From the NCBI GenBank assembly GCA_936432065.2, contig OW386286.2:18845179-18909178 (forward strand): a DNA stretch of 64,000 nucleotides, written 5' to 3'. Positions 46,920-58,167 of this stretch are shown in pieces. The DNA is from Rutpela maculata (lineage: Eukaryota; Arthropoda; Insecta; Coleoptera; Cerambycidae). The stretch's first letter is position 1, and each line of letters starts with the position of its first letter. A program made the translations under genes and the position numbers. The notes beneath the pieces are model-generated. The model did no database searches. It was not told the DNA's origin and saw only the letters and a program-made list of their open reading frames with translations.

Positions 46920-47150
46920 AAACTTACACTTGGCAGAATCAAAATATTTTTGGCATCATCCACTCCCACTACCACCATAGGTTTTTAGGGTAAACGATTT
47001 CAAATATTGCATTATTAAAGTTCTATGAACAACTGTTTCCACATAGTGGACTGCAAATATATTTTAGATTTCTTTCGTTGTAAGAGACTTGGTTAGGAAC
47101 ACTGGATGTGGAAGTCATTCCTTAAGCAGCGGTTTTTTATTTAGCTTTTA
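46920..47150. repeat. Dispersed repeat family 1, right end (copy 3)
   Basis: The segment attattaaagttctatgaac and the end ctggatgtggaagtc, then attccttaagcagcggtttttta, match the right end of copy 1 near 11110-11235. The left two-thirds are absent. Confidence 0.55.
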
Positions 47151-47633
47151 CCATTCCGGTATTTATAAGGAAACACTAAAATATACGCCTTTCTACTACC
47201 ATACTTTAATTCGTTTATTAGTTAGACATTCCCTACCTGTACTTTAATGAGATTCATTAAGATACAAATTTTTCATTAAGATACAAACTTATAACCAATA
47301 GAAACGGGACGCGCAGCAATATTCTGTCAATATAAACGATTGCCTTAAACATCTGACAGATATAAAATTTATCAATTTTGACAAGTCATTCTTACTGTAT
47401 ACCTAGTAAATTTTCAAACTTTGTGCTTCCTGCAATTAAAATCAGTGAACAGTGTGATAGTGAAAGTGAAATTGAAATAATAATCCATAATATTTCCTAA
47501 GTTTAGTTTTCATAATATTTCCTAAATTGTAATTGATCTATAATTAATAAGTTTCAGAAATAAAGTGTTAATTTTCTATTTTATTATGACTGATCGTAGA
47601 AAAAAATATTATATGCAACTCACATTTAATGGC
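47151..47633. other. Nothing recognised
   Basis: AT-rich with no repeat, ORF or splice-supported exon that I can identify. Confidence 0.35.
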
Positions 47634-47745
47634 TATTAAGACACTCGCATTCATTATGACATTCGCCTACGGCTCATTGTCATAATTCTCATGCTCATGT
47701 CCTAATAGCCATCCTTAAATGGTTGTTGCATAATATACTATTCAT
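47634..47745. repeat. Palindrome of about 110 bp
   Basis: atattatatgcaac is mirrored by gttgcataatatac, and taatggctattaagaca by tgtcctaatagccat. It resembles the palindrome at 12560-12700 in its ends and in its TAATGGCTATTA-type motif, so both may belong to one foldback family. Confidence 0.55.
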
Positions 47746-49284
47746 TGTTGATCATTTTTAACGCACCTGTATTGTTGATAAAAATTTGATTTTTTTCTCC
47801 CAAAAATAATTTTTTTCTCGTCAAAAAAATGTATCAGCGAAATATTCGGCTTTTAAGTACACGTTTATTTAGGAAATCACTCTTTCTAACGAAGTAATTT
47901 CGTTTAATTGCATCGTAATTATAAAAATAAATATTTTAACAATAATTGCTTTTAAACACTCATATCTAATACACCTAATATGTAAATAATTGTAGTGTGC
48001 AATTCAACAATAATATTAAGTAATTTCTCTGACGATGGTCGAATAAACCGAAACATAAGAAAAGAGTAATTTTATTAAAAAGACCCAGGATATACCTACA
48101 TCAAATTAATTTTGACAATATATATAATACTTAATTGTTACAATCGTTAGCCTTGAACAATATGCATCATCCTCAACATACCTATTTCAGAGGAAAAAAA
48201 ATACTCATAATTTTTAGCACCATTATTTTTTCCGAAATACGAATTAATTGATAATTTGAAAAAACTAGTATTCTCCCTAATGTCCCTGCCCAACTAAAAC
48301 ATAGACCTAAACATTTGGTAGTAATGGAAAAGGAATTGTATGAAGCCACCCCTAGACATCGCATTGGGGTGGAGCTTAGTAGGTAGTAGGAAATTTCGTT
48401 ACATTCTGTACACTTTCCTAGTACCTACCTAAATGGTATTTAAATGAATTTAGCTGTAGTTAGTTATAAAGCATAATAATATGTGCAGTGTTGGTGTTTC
48501 ATCAATTAGTTGAAAATCAAGCTAACTAGGTAATAGGTACACTAAAAATATCCGGATTTATTAATTTGTCCATCAGCAGGTTCATGTAAATAGATAAATA
48601 CATATTATTAATCATGCCTGTAGTTAACTTTCCAAATAAACTGAGAGAAACTGCATTACATAAATAAGCAAATGACATTTGATTCAATCTATTTTGCAGA
48701 CTATTTTAAATAATTACCTAGATGCCTACCTACATACCTACCTGTATTCACTCGAACTAGTCTTAATCTGTTTAAATATATTAGCTTTATTAATAGTTTA
48801 ATCATTTACAACAGTTTATGCCAATAGAGTTTATAAAGCTTATTAAAATTAACTTAAATATAAATAGCAAATTACAATAGGATTTGAGTACCACCAGCAT
48901 TATATAATATTTTTATTATCCGTTATTATTTATCACATATTGACTTTATAACTTATTCTTTTAAGAACGGAATACACACTAAGTCATTGGGTGACTTGTG
49001 GCTGCATATTCTATATTTATTTACAATACATGTATGTAAAGTTACGAAATAAACCTAGTTTTAAGTGTAGTACTATGAAACAGAGTGTGGCAGAATATAT
49101 TTATATACAAATGTTTAACTGTAAATCCATAATGGTATCTTTTGTAATTTTCGTATTTTAAGATAGTCCATTGATTTAAAAGTTTTTTGTGAAAGCTTTT
49201 TTGTTCTGATCTTTTGAGTATTATATGACGAATTATATAGTTTTGGTCCTGTATATGAAAAACTGATATAGTCGGGGAGCCCAC
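47746..49284. other. Long AT-rich intronic DNA, nothing recognised
   Basis: No feature is supportable here. Scattered 'tacctacctac' words occur. Confidence 0.35.
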
Positions 49285-49520
49285 CCTAGCTGTACGTGCA
49301 CCCAAATATTGTATAGGAACAAAATTGTAGAAAATTTTATTCACTTTGTGTTTTGTACAGAAAGTTTTTCTCCATCTTTTTTAGCTTTTGTGTTGAATGA
49401 CAAAAACAATATTTGCAAAATTCTTTTTATAAACATGGACGCCATTTTGAAAGTACAGCCAGTTTTTTTTGGGACATGCCTAAAATTGTTTCTTAGGCTT
49501 TAATCTTTATGAAAAACATT
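49285..49520. repeat. Dispersed repeat family 3, copy 4
   Basis: Shares gtataggaacaaaattgtag and ggacgccattttgaaagtac with the cluster at 32990-34115, in the orientation of its second and third copies. The left end is preceded by tagctgtacgtgcaccc, as in the first copy. Confidence 0.6.
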
Positions 49521-49901
49521 AGTTTTTCAAACACTTAGTGGTAGAAATTCCAACAACTGATAAAATTTGTAGAGGCACTTGCGAATTTTCTCGGTTACAT
49601 AGTTTATATGATTGCTCCATTTAAGGTGTTTATCAATATATACACCTAAATATTTTACAAATCAAGCAGATTCTATTTTTTCTGGTTTTTCCTCGTGAAT
49701 GTTAAAGACTTTGAATTTTTATGCATTGTCCAACTGTATTGAGAAAGAAAATTAATTACTTTTACTTGCATTTGGTGTAAGTAAATTTTGGTCCAGTCAT
49801 GTTTTAATTTTTGATATCCCCATTTCATCTTTTATTTTGACTTCTTGCCATGTGTTTTCGTCAAAAAAAGCTAGTGTCATCTGCATAAGAGATAACTTTT
49901 C

Positions 49902-50702
49902 CATTTATGCAGTGGCGGCTCGTGACATGACAACCTGCTGAGGCAAGGCTCTAGATACTCGGTATAGGTACCTTCTTCTTTTAGTGGGGCGACAAAGGGT
50001 CGCCGCACTCAGGCCTTGAGGCCCATTGTGCAAATTTATTGAATTCCCCGATTCAGTCCGGATTCTAACAGGCCAAAATCCTTTATAAAGGAGCATTCTT
50101 TATTTCCTCCAGCACCGGAAAACCAATGCCAAAGTGTTTGTGCCTCAAGTTCTTAAGACTAGGGCAGGAAGTAAGGACGTGGATGGAAGTCTCCTCCTCG
50201 TCCCCGCAGAACCTGCAGTTGGGGTTGTCAACCACCTCTATAGTGTGCAAGTGTTTTCTGAAAGAACCGTGTCCAGCTAAAAGACCTACCAAGATTCTGA
50301 CCTGTTTCCTGCTTAGTCGCAGGATTTGTTCTGCTCGCTTCGGAAAGGGCCCTGAGATCAGGAGCTTCGCTTGCCAGAGTCCTGGGTAGGAGGCCCAGAA
50401 GTCAAAGAACTGGGACCGTGTCCAGGTTTCTACTGACTTGCCTGCTCCGGACCCAGTAGGGGCCTCTGAAAGCCCCCTCTGGCCAGAGCATCTGCCCGCT
50501 CGTTACCCTCGATGTTGCTGTCTGGTATGGGTACCTAGTTAGGTTTGTTAAGGAATTATCTACTTCGTCAGTTAAATAAATATGTAGAAAATAATACAGT
50601 TTATAAAATTACAAATTAGGTACAAATTTACTGCAAATTTACTGGTGAGTAGTGAGGCACTGTCTCACCTGCCTCATGGAACAAGCCGCCACTGCATTTA
50701 TG
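49902..50702. mobile_element. hAT-like element, 785 bp, inserted in a LINE
   Basis: The element (49910-50694) begins CAGTGGCGGCTCGTG and ends AAGCCGCCACTG, with the identical 8-bp duplication catttatg on both sides (49902-49909 and 50695-50702). It carries no hAT transposase. Its interior is a fragment of an unrelated LINE (50083-50540), captured or inserted earlier. Confidence 0.85.
50083..50540 (-). pseudogene. LINE RNase H/C-terminal fragment inside the hAT-like element
   Basis: The minus strand shows DSNIEGNERADALA (about 50525-50480), the RNase H block that normally reads GH..I.GNE.AD.LA. After frameshifts comes the open segment 50292-50083 with GHGSFRKHLHTIEV and NPNCRFCGDEEETSIHVLTS, the terminal Cys/His domain of Jockey/I-type LINE ORF2. 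GC content and codon use differ clearly from the AT-rich surroundings. The reverse transcriptase part is absent. Confidence 0.7.
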
Positions 50703-51488
50703 CTGCATTTGAACAAATCATTTAAATATAGTATAAATAAAATCGGGCCAAGGACTGTACCCCGTGGCACACCAAATTCTATTTCTAACTCATCACTTAG
50801 TTTTTCACCTATTTTGACTCTTTGTTTTCTTTCAGATAAGTATAGTTCTAGAATAGCTTGTACACTGTACCTTGAATTTCTACCTAGTCTAGTTTTTGAG
50901 TAGAATTTGTTGCGACACAGTGTCAGAGGCCTTTGCCAGGTCTAGAAATACTCATATACATATGAATGTCAGGAGTTTGGTTGCACTTAAATGTGTAGGA
51001 TATAAGCCAGACTGAAAAACGTCAGAACAAGTCTAGTGCTCGCCATCTATGGTACACTAGATTAACCATATACATATGAAATTTTTCTCTTTATTAAATG
51101 CTTCCACAATAAAGTTGGCTAGCTCTGCAAAAGCGTTCTCTGTATTTTTTCCTTCTATGAAACCTCTCTGATTAGTTGATAAGATTCCGTATTTATTGAG
51201 ATATTTTAATAGTCTAATCTTTATACATTTTTCAACAATTTTTGATATTACACTAGTGAACGAAATGGGTCTATAATTTGATATTAAAATTATTATAAAT
51301 TAGTACATAGAATGCGTGCCATTTGTATTTTTTGTCACGTTTATAATATTCTTTACCTTTATATCATTCAAATTGTCATGTACTGCAGACTTTTGGAGAA
51401 TATCAAACATTCAATCTACTAAATTGAATTGTTGGTATCCACTTTTTAAACCTATGTAAAATATTAAGTTTTGTTTTACTCTTTCCAG

Positions 51489-51725
51489 GTACCATCCGAA
51501 ATGGGTAACAAGCCTTCGGTGTCAGAGGGCGAAGAAGATGAGGATAGACCACCATTGTCACTTAAAGGTGCCAAATCATTAGGTTCTGAATTGGCCAACG
51601 GAGGCGGAGAAGATGCAGATGAAGAGCTGGAACTTCCTCCACCAATGAAACCCATCCAGGAACCGATACTTGTGACGTCACCACCTCCTGGGGTACCTGA
51701 TATTGAGGAGAATCCATGCAAAAGA
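51489..51725 (+). CDS. trio: trio exon: acidic/Pro linker with internal Met
   Basis: The acceptor ctttccag ends at 51488, and the donor gtgagt follows AAAAGA at 51726. 79 codons, phase 0 at both ends. It begins VPSEMGNKPSVSEGEEDED and ends in a Pro-rich stretch (LPPPMKPIQ, then PPPGVPD). The LPPPM segment matches the equivalent vertebrate Kalirin/Trio linker. It can be joined to the exon at 22933 (phase 0) or to exon B at 39041. The internal ATG at 51501 would give MGNKPS, a good N-myristoylation signal (Gly2, Ser6), if transcription started nearby. Confidence 0.85.
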
Positions 51726-52499
51726 GTGAGTTTGTAGCGTGTGGCATTTAAGTTAACATTACATATAAGTTATCATCACATATCGTCATGGCATTTGTTA
51801 GTAAATCAAGCCATATGTATTTTTTGGAAATATATAAAACCTTTAAAATGAAGAATTGTTTTTTAGATGAAATTTTATGCAAAAATCTGTAACTTCATAT
51901 TGTATTGTAAGTTTTCATATAGAGTAGTATAACATGAGCATGACACAGGACTTAAGTAGGTATATTTGTATAACCGGTGAATCATCATTGATACACCCAT
52001 GTGATTTACCTATTTGTTTATATTTTCAACACTTCAACTGATTATTGGTTTTTTTCTAATATTTTGGTTAATTGCTCTAACAATCAAAGATACAAGTTTG
52101 CGGTACATTATTATATTAATTATTGTAATAGCACAACGTGCATAGGCGGATCAAGTCAAAGTGATAATTGCCTAAGAATATTAACAGGTAAATGTATCAT
52201 AATAACTGAATGCCACTCTTAAAACACACATAGATACATAAGAAAATGAATATGAGCTTCATCTCATGTAACATAAACAAATTCGAAGAACTTACAATCA
52301 TATAGTAGCAAGAAATCATTGGAGTTGTCTGTTACTTTTCCATTATAACAAATAACGAACACAAAATTTCTTTACTAAATATCCATATATTCTATTTGCG
52401 ACTGCAGTTTCCTAGTTGCTAGACTGCATTGAATATACAAATGAATATACAAATTAAATTGTTATATATTAATACATTGATGGAGATTATGTTAAGTAA
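51726..52499. other. trio intron, plain
   Basis: No repeat or exon recognised between the donor at 51726 and the minisatellite. Confidence 0.4.
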
Positions 52500-53070
52500 A
52501 TTAAAAACAGCTTTTATAACACTATTTGTTTTATAACAGCTCTTGCGAAGCTATTTTAGTTCCATAGATACTGTTGCGAAGTGTCTTAAAGAACAATTCG
52601 GTTTAATTGACAGTAATTATACATATTCCAATTTTTTGTTATATAAATACTGTGACAGATTATTTTATAGAACTATTTAACTTGTTACGTAACCATTATA
52701 TAGCGACAAAGTTTTTATGTAGCGTAAAAGCTACTGGGATTATCATATAGAACAATTCAACTCGCTATACAGTTATTATATAGCTAAATATTCTTTTTTA
52801 CTGTACAAAGGCGGCCTTGCTATAAAACAATTTAGCTCGTTGTGCAGTAACTATACAACTGCAAGCACTTTTAGTTTAGAGACAGGCTGTGGCTTAGTTT
52901 AGACAACAATTTAGCTTCTTACGCAGCCATTATACAACCATGAACCTCGTGTAGTAGTACAGTGACAGGTTCTCTTATAGGGCAATTCAGTGTATTGCGC
53001 AACCATTATAAGGCCATACAGCTCTTTGGTTAGTTTGGCGGTAATTATAATGGTGTGTATCATATAGCTG
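52500..53070. repeat. Degenerate minisatellite, about 78-bp period
   Basis: A unit containing aacaattcaactcg and ttatatagc recurs with the words at about 52592, 52671, 52751, 52825, 52905 and 52981, spaced 74-80 bp apart. Six to seven diverged copies lie wholly inside a trio intron. Each unit also carries a form of 'gtgacagg(t/c)t' and 'agctctt'. Confidence 0.75.
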
Positions 53071-54276
53071 TCTAGAGTGTCTAGTCAAAGCAGGTGAATT
53101 TCAATATTTCCACTAAACAGTCAAGTGGTTCCAAAATATTTCTTGTATATTTATTTCAGTTGAAATTATGTGAGGTACAGCACAAATTATTGTCGTTGAG
53201 CTCTCTGGATTTCCATTATATGTAACATAAAGTCTGACTTTCACTTTACAGCGAAAGTTTCCATTGCACTTTATTTTTTTCCATGTAGACATCATACTGA
53301 TTATTCTAATGGTTTCGGAAACTGTATATCGCCTGACATATTTCACATCTTATTACAAGAACATTAATGGTCTCCCCCACTTGCACAGTTTTATAATTAT
53401 AACTAATGCAGGTGAAATGTTGCAACACCTTAATAAAATTTCTGTATAACTGCCTTATAATTAACTCACAAATTTTTTAATAGCCTCTGTAACCAACATT
53501 TATATACCTAATCATTATAAAATAAAGAGGTTCACATAATTACTTGACGCTCTTATAAGAGATATATCGGGAACATTTACAAGGGGATAATAGAGCCTTT
53601 ATAAAATAGTTTTATAATTATGTTGTAGGAACATGTATTATAAGATACAGTGAGCATTTAAAACAATTTGAAAATAGCAAAAGGAATTCAAATTTTGCAA
53701 ACCATTTTTGAAAAACCGACCATATTTTTCTCTCTGATGTTGGTGTCATAAGTTGAAAATTTAGAAAATCCCAATAATCAGATTGAATACTTCAAATCAA
53801 CGAAAAGAAAAAAAAATATAATATGAATGAACAATATTCCACTCTACTCTGTTCATTGTTACGAATTTTAAGATTTCCCAATGCAAATCGAAATAGTACT
53901 GTTTGTCTAAATTAAATGTCCTTGTTGCCCTTCACAATACGAATGTTGGTTGTGACAGGAATCAGAGATATAATTTAAACAAGTCAAATTATAGTTATTA
54001 TAATTAACAGTTGGCCAAGCCAGCAGCCAACTGACCTTAAATTTACAATCCAGATGACAAGCGCGTTCATGAATTCGACCCGATTTATACTAAAGGCATT
54101 TAATTTAGACCTACTGTACATATCATCAAGAGATGACACAAATGTTATTAAAATCTGATGATAGCTTATTAAACAGTGTATGTACCTATTAATTCCACTA
54201 CTACATAGCCTTCACACCAGATCACACACACAAATAACTCTCATGCCACATTTTAACAATTCTCTTCCATCTGCAG
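53071..54276. other. trio intron, nothing recognised
   Basis: The ORFs at 53113-53346 and 53264-53449 overlap on opposite strands and look random. No repeat seen. Confidence 0.35.
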
Positions 54277-54360
54277 GTTTCTAGTCTAACATTAAAGTCG
54301 CTAGAGGGCGCGACTTCGGCAGATTTGGCTGAAATTGAGCAAATTGTGAAGGAGAGAATG
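54277..54360 (+). CDS. trio: trio exon: short helical linker
   Basis: The acceptor ctgcag ends at 54276. 28 codons read VSSLTLKSLEGATSADLAEI and end IEQIVKERM at 54360, followed by a non-consensus donor gtgcga. Phase 0 at both ends. The TSADLAEIEQIVKERM part matches the TPSAAELVSAIEELVKSKM segment that precedes DH2 in vertebrate Kalirin. The weak donor suggests the exon may be skippable; being a multiple of three, its skipping would keep the frame. Confidence 0.8.
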
Positions 54361-55486
54361 GTGCGAACAAAATAACTTTTTTACAGATTTTTTTTTTGTA
54401 TTTGCACCTGTTTCTTGCATGCGTATTCTGCACAATGTAAAATTTGAGAATTTGAATTACTTAGTCGAATGTAAAATTGTATACTGATTATTTTCTGGTA
54501 TTAAATAATTTATGTTTTCACTTGGTAGAATTTTAAATTCCTAGGCACAAATCTGAATTAACACAAGAAACTGACTATCTAACTATTTGTATTAAGATAA
54601 GTATGTTAATTTTAGCTTTTTAACAATCAGATGTTTGCACATCAAAATAATCAATGTGTAAAGTGCAAGATTAATAAATAGAAATATCAATTTTAAATCT
54701 ATTTTCATGTCCAAAAGACAGAAGTAATACCTTGTGCTGTGATATCAGTTGAAATCTGTACGAAAAATATTAGTGTTAGTAATTTGATTTGGATTTGTTT
54801 TCAACTAATTTTGGAGTTTTCTTATTCATTGTTGAACTGTCATTAGAAGGTGTAGAAGTGTTTTTTTTTATTATTTTGTTGTGTTTGTTTTCTCATTGCA
54901 TAATTCTGCATGGGTGATAATTTAAAAGTTTAATTAGAAGATTATTTCACATTTGCATCAAGTTTGTATATTTTTAAACGAATTCTGAGACTAAAAAAGT
55001 TTCGTCTTTCCTCACTTGTGATATAAAATACAAATTTATCTACAATTGACATGTAAAGTAGGCTTTCTTGCTCGCCTTTGACAATAGCAAAACTGACGTT
55101 TGCTCAGGAGCTACGAGTAATGTGACTTTTACACTTACTTTTACGAGTGCATCTGTCCTTACACAAGTTTGGTCAGATTTATGAAATAATAATGCACCAA
55201 AACTATTGTTTATATAATGAAAGTTGATGTAAGAGTAATAATTGATAATCTAATATATTGGTAAGAAAAATATAAACTTTATAATAGTTAATAAAACTGA
55301 AAAAAATTGACAGAGATTGAGTTTTGTTCATCTGTTTATTTTGATTAAATATGCAAGGCATACTCATAAAATGTTGATAAATACTGATTTCCAGCCAAAA
55401 TTCAACTTAACTATTCCTTATTTAGATATTTTCAAATGGTTGTAGGTAAAATCATGTATGTAATTCAAACGCAAAGTGTCATTGTC

Positions 55487-55545
55487 ATTCACTGTCGAGC
55501 GACAATGAGGGACTTTGCGCTCTTAATACACAAATAGCTATTTCA
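55487..55545. repeat. Dispersed repeat family 2, copy 2 (inverted)
   Basis: gcgacaatgagggactttgcgctcttaatacac then aaatagct is the reverse complement, with few changes, of 17655-17710. Confidence 0.5.
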
Positions 55546-56189
55546 GCTCTTTTCTTCTGATATGTTTTGTTTTATAAGAGCTTATTAATCTTAAAGTAAT
55601 GTAATTTTATTGACACAAAAAGACAAAACTTTTTTATTGCTCACTCACGAATATTTATTAAAATGAATAATACACAGGAAAAAATTATAGTATAATTTAT
55701 ATGTCTTTGAGTACATTTGACATTCAGTTAGTATAACGTATCTCTTAAGAAGCCTTGTCCCGCTCATCTATGTTCATTGTTAATAAAAGTAATCATATAT
55801 GTATGCATTTTTAAAACACTGAATTTTCGTAACATGCGGGAGAGTCTATTCTCGAATCTATACTTACAATAAATCTGTAAAGTTGGTGTATCTGTACAAT
55901 GTACATTAATAATATTTGCAAAAAATTGATCTGGGTAATAGAATACTTTAAGATAGTTTTTGCAATTTTTGTCTGTTTGTTTGACCACGCATCACGCAGA
56001 AACTACTGAACCGATTTGAATAAGGTTTAACAGGTAAATTTATCTAAGCTTGGAGTAATGTTTAGTTTTTATTTCATCGAAATCAGCCTACTCTAAGCCA
56101 AGTTTTATGAAAATTGGTTTAGTAGAACCGGAGATACAGCTTGATCTCTACAATAAGCATATTTGCATGGTATAAACTTTCATGATTTA

Positions 56190-56360
56190 ACTTCTGTAAT
56201 ATTTCAGAAAATTCGAGAGTATTCTGGAACTTTTCAGAAAATTACAGAAAATTTGAGAGCATTTTGGAACATTCCAGAAAATTTGAGAGCCTTCTGAAAT
56301 AAATCGGAATTTTCTGTATTATTCCAGAAAATTCGGAAGCATCCTGGGACATTCCAGAAT
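56190..56360. repeat. Tandem TTCnnGAA-rich units
   Basis: Three to five imperfect units of the type ccagaaaattcgagagcattctggaacatt. The spacing reproduces heat-shock-element consensus in places: GAAcaTTCcaGAA at 56267-56279 and TTCcaGAAaaTTC at 56322-56334. Confidence 0.6.
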
Positions 56361-56373
56361 GCTGAGCCTTGCG

Positions 56374-56505
56374 GATGTGGACTTCAGTGTTAATTGCTTT
56401 TTCCATGGCCAGCTTTATGTGGGTCTCTCCCATGTCAGTAATGCAAACAATCTCTTTGTACATGTCCCTGGTCAAACGTCGTTTACAAAGAAGCTTTTTA
56501 GTTAA
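56374..56505 (+). pseudogene. Helitron helicase C-terminal fragment
   Basis: 43 open codons to a TAA at 56503-56505 include DFSVNCFFHGQLYVGLSHV and NNLFVHVPG. This is motif VI of Pif1/Helitron helicases (HGQLYVALSRV, with Arg replaced here by His). The replacement of the conserved Arg finger-type residue and the absence of the rest of the protein show it is inactive. Confidence 0.65.
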
Positions 56506-56664
56506 TTTCAAAATTTCACCCGAGCGTAGTTGCGGACACCGCTAGTCTGTAATAAAACTGTCGACTCCGGCAATTGTCACTGATAATTGTTGGGTACTAT
56601 TTTAAAATGGTGCTTTCTGAAGTACCACTTGACAAATATGTGGCGTGACGGAGTGTGTCAACAC

Positions 56665-57081
56665 TATATGTGAGGCGGAAAGCAAAAAGGGACCTCTTGT
56701 CGGCGATGTCAATTTTTCAGTACAGTCGAATTAGTGGTTTGGGTCAAAATAATTGATTTTCGGATTTTTGCGATTTATTACCTTTACAAGTTGTAATCGA
56801 TTACAAAACCGATATAATTGGATGAGACACTTAAAATAATCGATAAAGCAGTCGATGTTCAGCTCTGGAAAAGGTACCTCTTGTCGCTTATGGAGAAATA
56901 ACATGGGACCGACAAGAGGTCTCTTTTCATAAACGCACTAGTAACTTAAACAAAAAAAAACATAGAGATATGATTTTTGCACCAAATTGTTCGGAATTAA
57001 AGCTTAATTCATTTAATATCAATAACTAAAAACTGGAATTTGCCGACAAGAGGTCCCTTTTTGCTTTCCGCCTCACATATA
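56665..57081. mobile_element. MITE with 36-bp identical inverted termini
   Basis: The element (56669-57077, 409 bp) begins TGTGAGGCGGAAAGC and ends GCTTTCCGCCTCACA. The terminal 36 bp are identical on both sides and TATA flanks each end. Identity of the ends indicates recent insertion. A second, inner inverted copy of 'acctcttgtcg' lies at about 56877 and 56912. No ORF. Confidence 0.8.
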
Positions 57082-57754
57082 ACGAATCTAATGTACCGAT
57101 AGAGAAATATATGTGACAGCTTTAGATAGCCATTTTTTTTTCGTATTATGAATATTCTGATAGTGGTTACAATAATACCCGGAGTATCTTAATGGAGGCA
57201 AAAATAAAATATTGCAGCCAACAGCAGACAAATATGTCGCTAGAGTTAATAAAAAAATCCAGACATTTTGTATGGTAAATTGCCATTTTATAAATGTTGT
57301 AACCAGTTCTATTTGATCTATTGCCAAATTTTTATTTAACCTAAACTCTTTTATACATTGCCAATCGTTAAGTTCACACTCATCATATTTCTACAGTGTG
57401 TCCATGGATGGACTTAACTATACTTGTAAACATTTTTATTTTTGTTTTTTTAATAAAAAGTCATTTTTTATAAAAACTCCTGCTTATTCTGAGAAGTCCT
57501 TAGACATTCTCCGAACAAATATGACTTTTACTAATAGAGATTCGAGAATAGACATGCAGCAGAAAAAGTACAGCTAATATTTACAATGAACCTAATATCG
57601 TTCACGAAAATTACTGTACTAAGAAATATACTTTTTAATTTTTTTTCTGTGCATTCTTAAAATATTCTTAACTAGTTGTGGCTTCATTTTTGTTTTTAGT
57701 TTTGTCATTTCTAATTTAACATGAGTGGTACCCTAACTTGCCGCTTATTTTCAG
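57082..57754. other. trio intron end
   Basis: Apart from the branch and acceptor region before 57755 (ttattttcag), nothing is recognised. Confidence 0.35.
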
Positions 57755-58167
57755 GAACAACATTCTGAAAACCAAGAACGCAATTCGTTGATGCGAGATG
57801 CCAAGTCAGAAAACGCCATTTCTGACTACGGCGAAAGTGCCAATGCCCACCATGAACTTTCGGCACAATGCTCTTCTAACGAGGCGACAGCTCTAGCATT
57901 TAGTGGCGACGAAAGTGATAAACCCACAGAGGACAGTGTAGATAGTGCTAAAAAGACGGAAATTTTACTGAAAAAGAGACAGTACGTGTTGCAGGAACTC
58001 ATCGACACAGAAGAGGCGTATGTGCGTGATTTGTCATTGATAGTGGACGGTTATATTGCCGCGATAAAAGATCCTGACTGTGAGATACCGATGCCAGAAG
58101 ATTTGAAGAATGGTAGGGACAAATTAGTGTTTGGAAATATCGAAGTTATTTATGATTGGCACAGAAA
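57755..58167 (+). CDS. trio: trio exon: start of the second DH domain
   Basis: The acceptor ttattttcag ends at 57754 and the donor gtgagt begins at 58168; 137 codons plus two bases. After an acidic Ser-rich linker (including an SDYGES motif), the DH domain starts at KKRQYVLQELIDTEEAYVRD, the first conserved helix (CR1), where the acidic residues contact the Rho GTPase. It continues to DKLVFGNIEVIYDWHR. The closest match is GEF domain 2 of TRIO/Kalirin, which acts on RhoA in vertebrates. The split codon AA|C gives Asn at the next exon. Confidence 0.92.

Larger units (their letters stand above)
49540..51290 (-). pseudogene. LINE reverse transcriptase, split by a hAT-like insertion
   Basis: On the minus strand, about 51270-51090 gives EKCIKIRLLKYLNKYGILS and FIEGKNTENAFAELANFI. 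About 50940-50705 gives a KAFDTV-like block, then LELYLSERKQRV and GVPRGTVLGPILFILYLNDLF (RT motif B region). The reading frame is then cut by the element at 49910-50694. After it the frame resumes with GKVISYADDTSFF, the catalytic Asp pair (about 49902-49865). Joining across one copy of the 8-bp duplication restores the frame exactly. Stops elsewhere show the LINE was already decaying. The layout fits a Jockey- or CR1-like element, clade uncertain. Confidence 0.75.
23042..51488 (+). other. trio: 28-kb trio intron
   Basis: Bounded by gtaggt and ctttccag. It contains alternative exon B at 38997 and most of the transposon remnants of the window. Both flanking junctions are phase 0. Confidence 0.7.
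55980..56545 (+). mobile_element. Helitron, 3' part
   Basis: The right end has a GC hairpin (GCGG aca CCGC) followed by CTAG, then T (56541-56546), the standard Helitron 3' terminus. The end of a Pif1-type helicase gene lies just inside (56374-56505). The stretch from 55980 (acgcagaaactactgaaccgattt) is a common Helitron-associated sequence in insects, by recall. The 5' end was not located. Confidence 0.65.

Noticed and set aside
51476..51747. Ser/Gly-rich minus-strand frames over the trio exon
   Set aside because: Antisense shadows of the acidic/Pro-rich trio exon.
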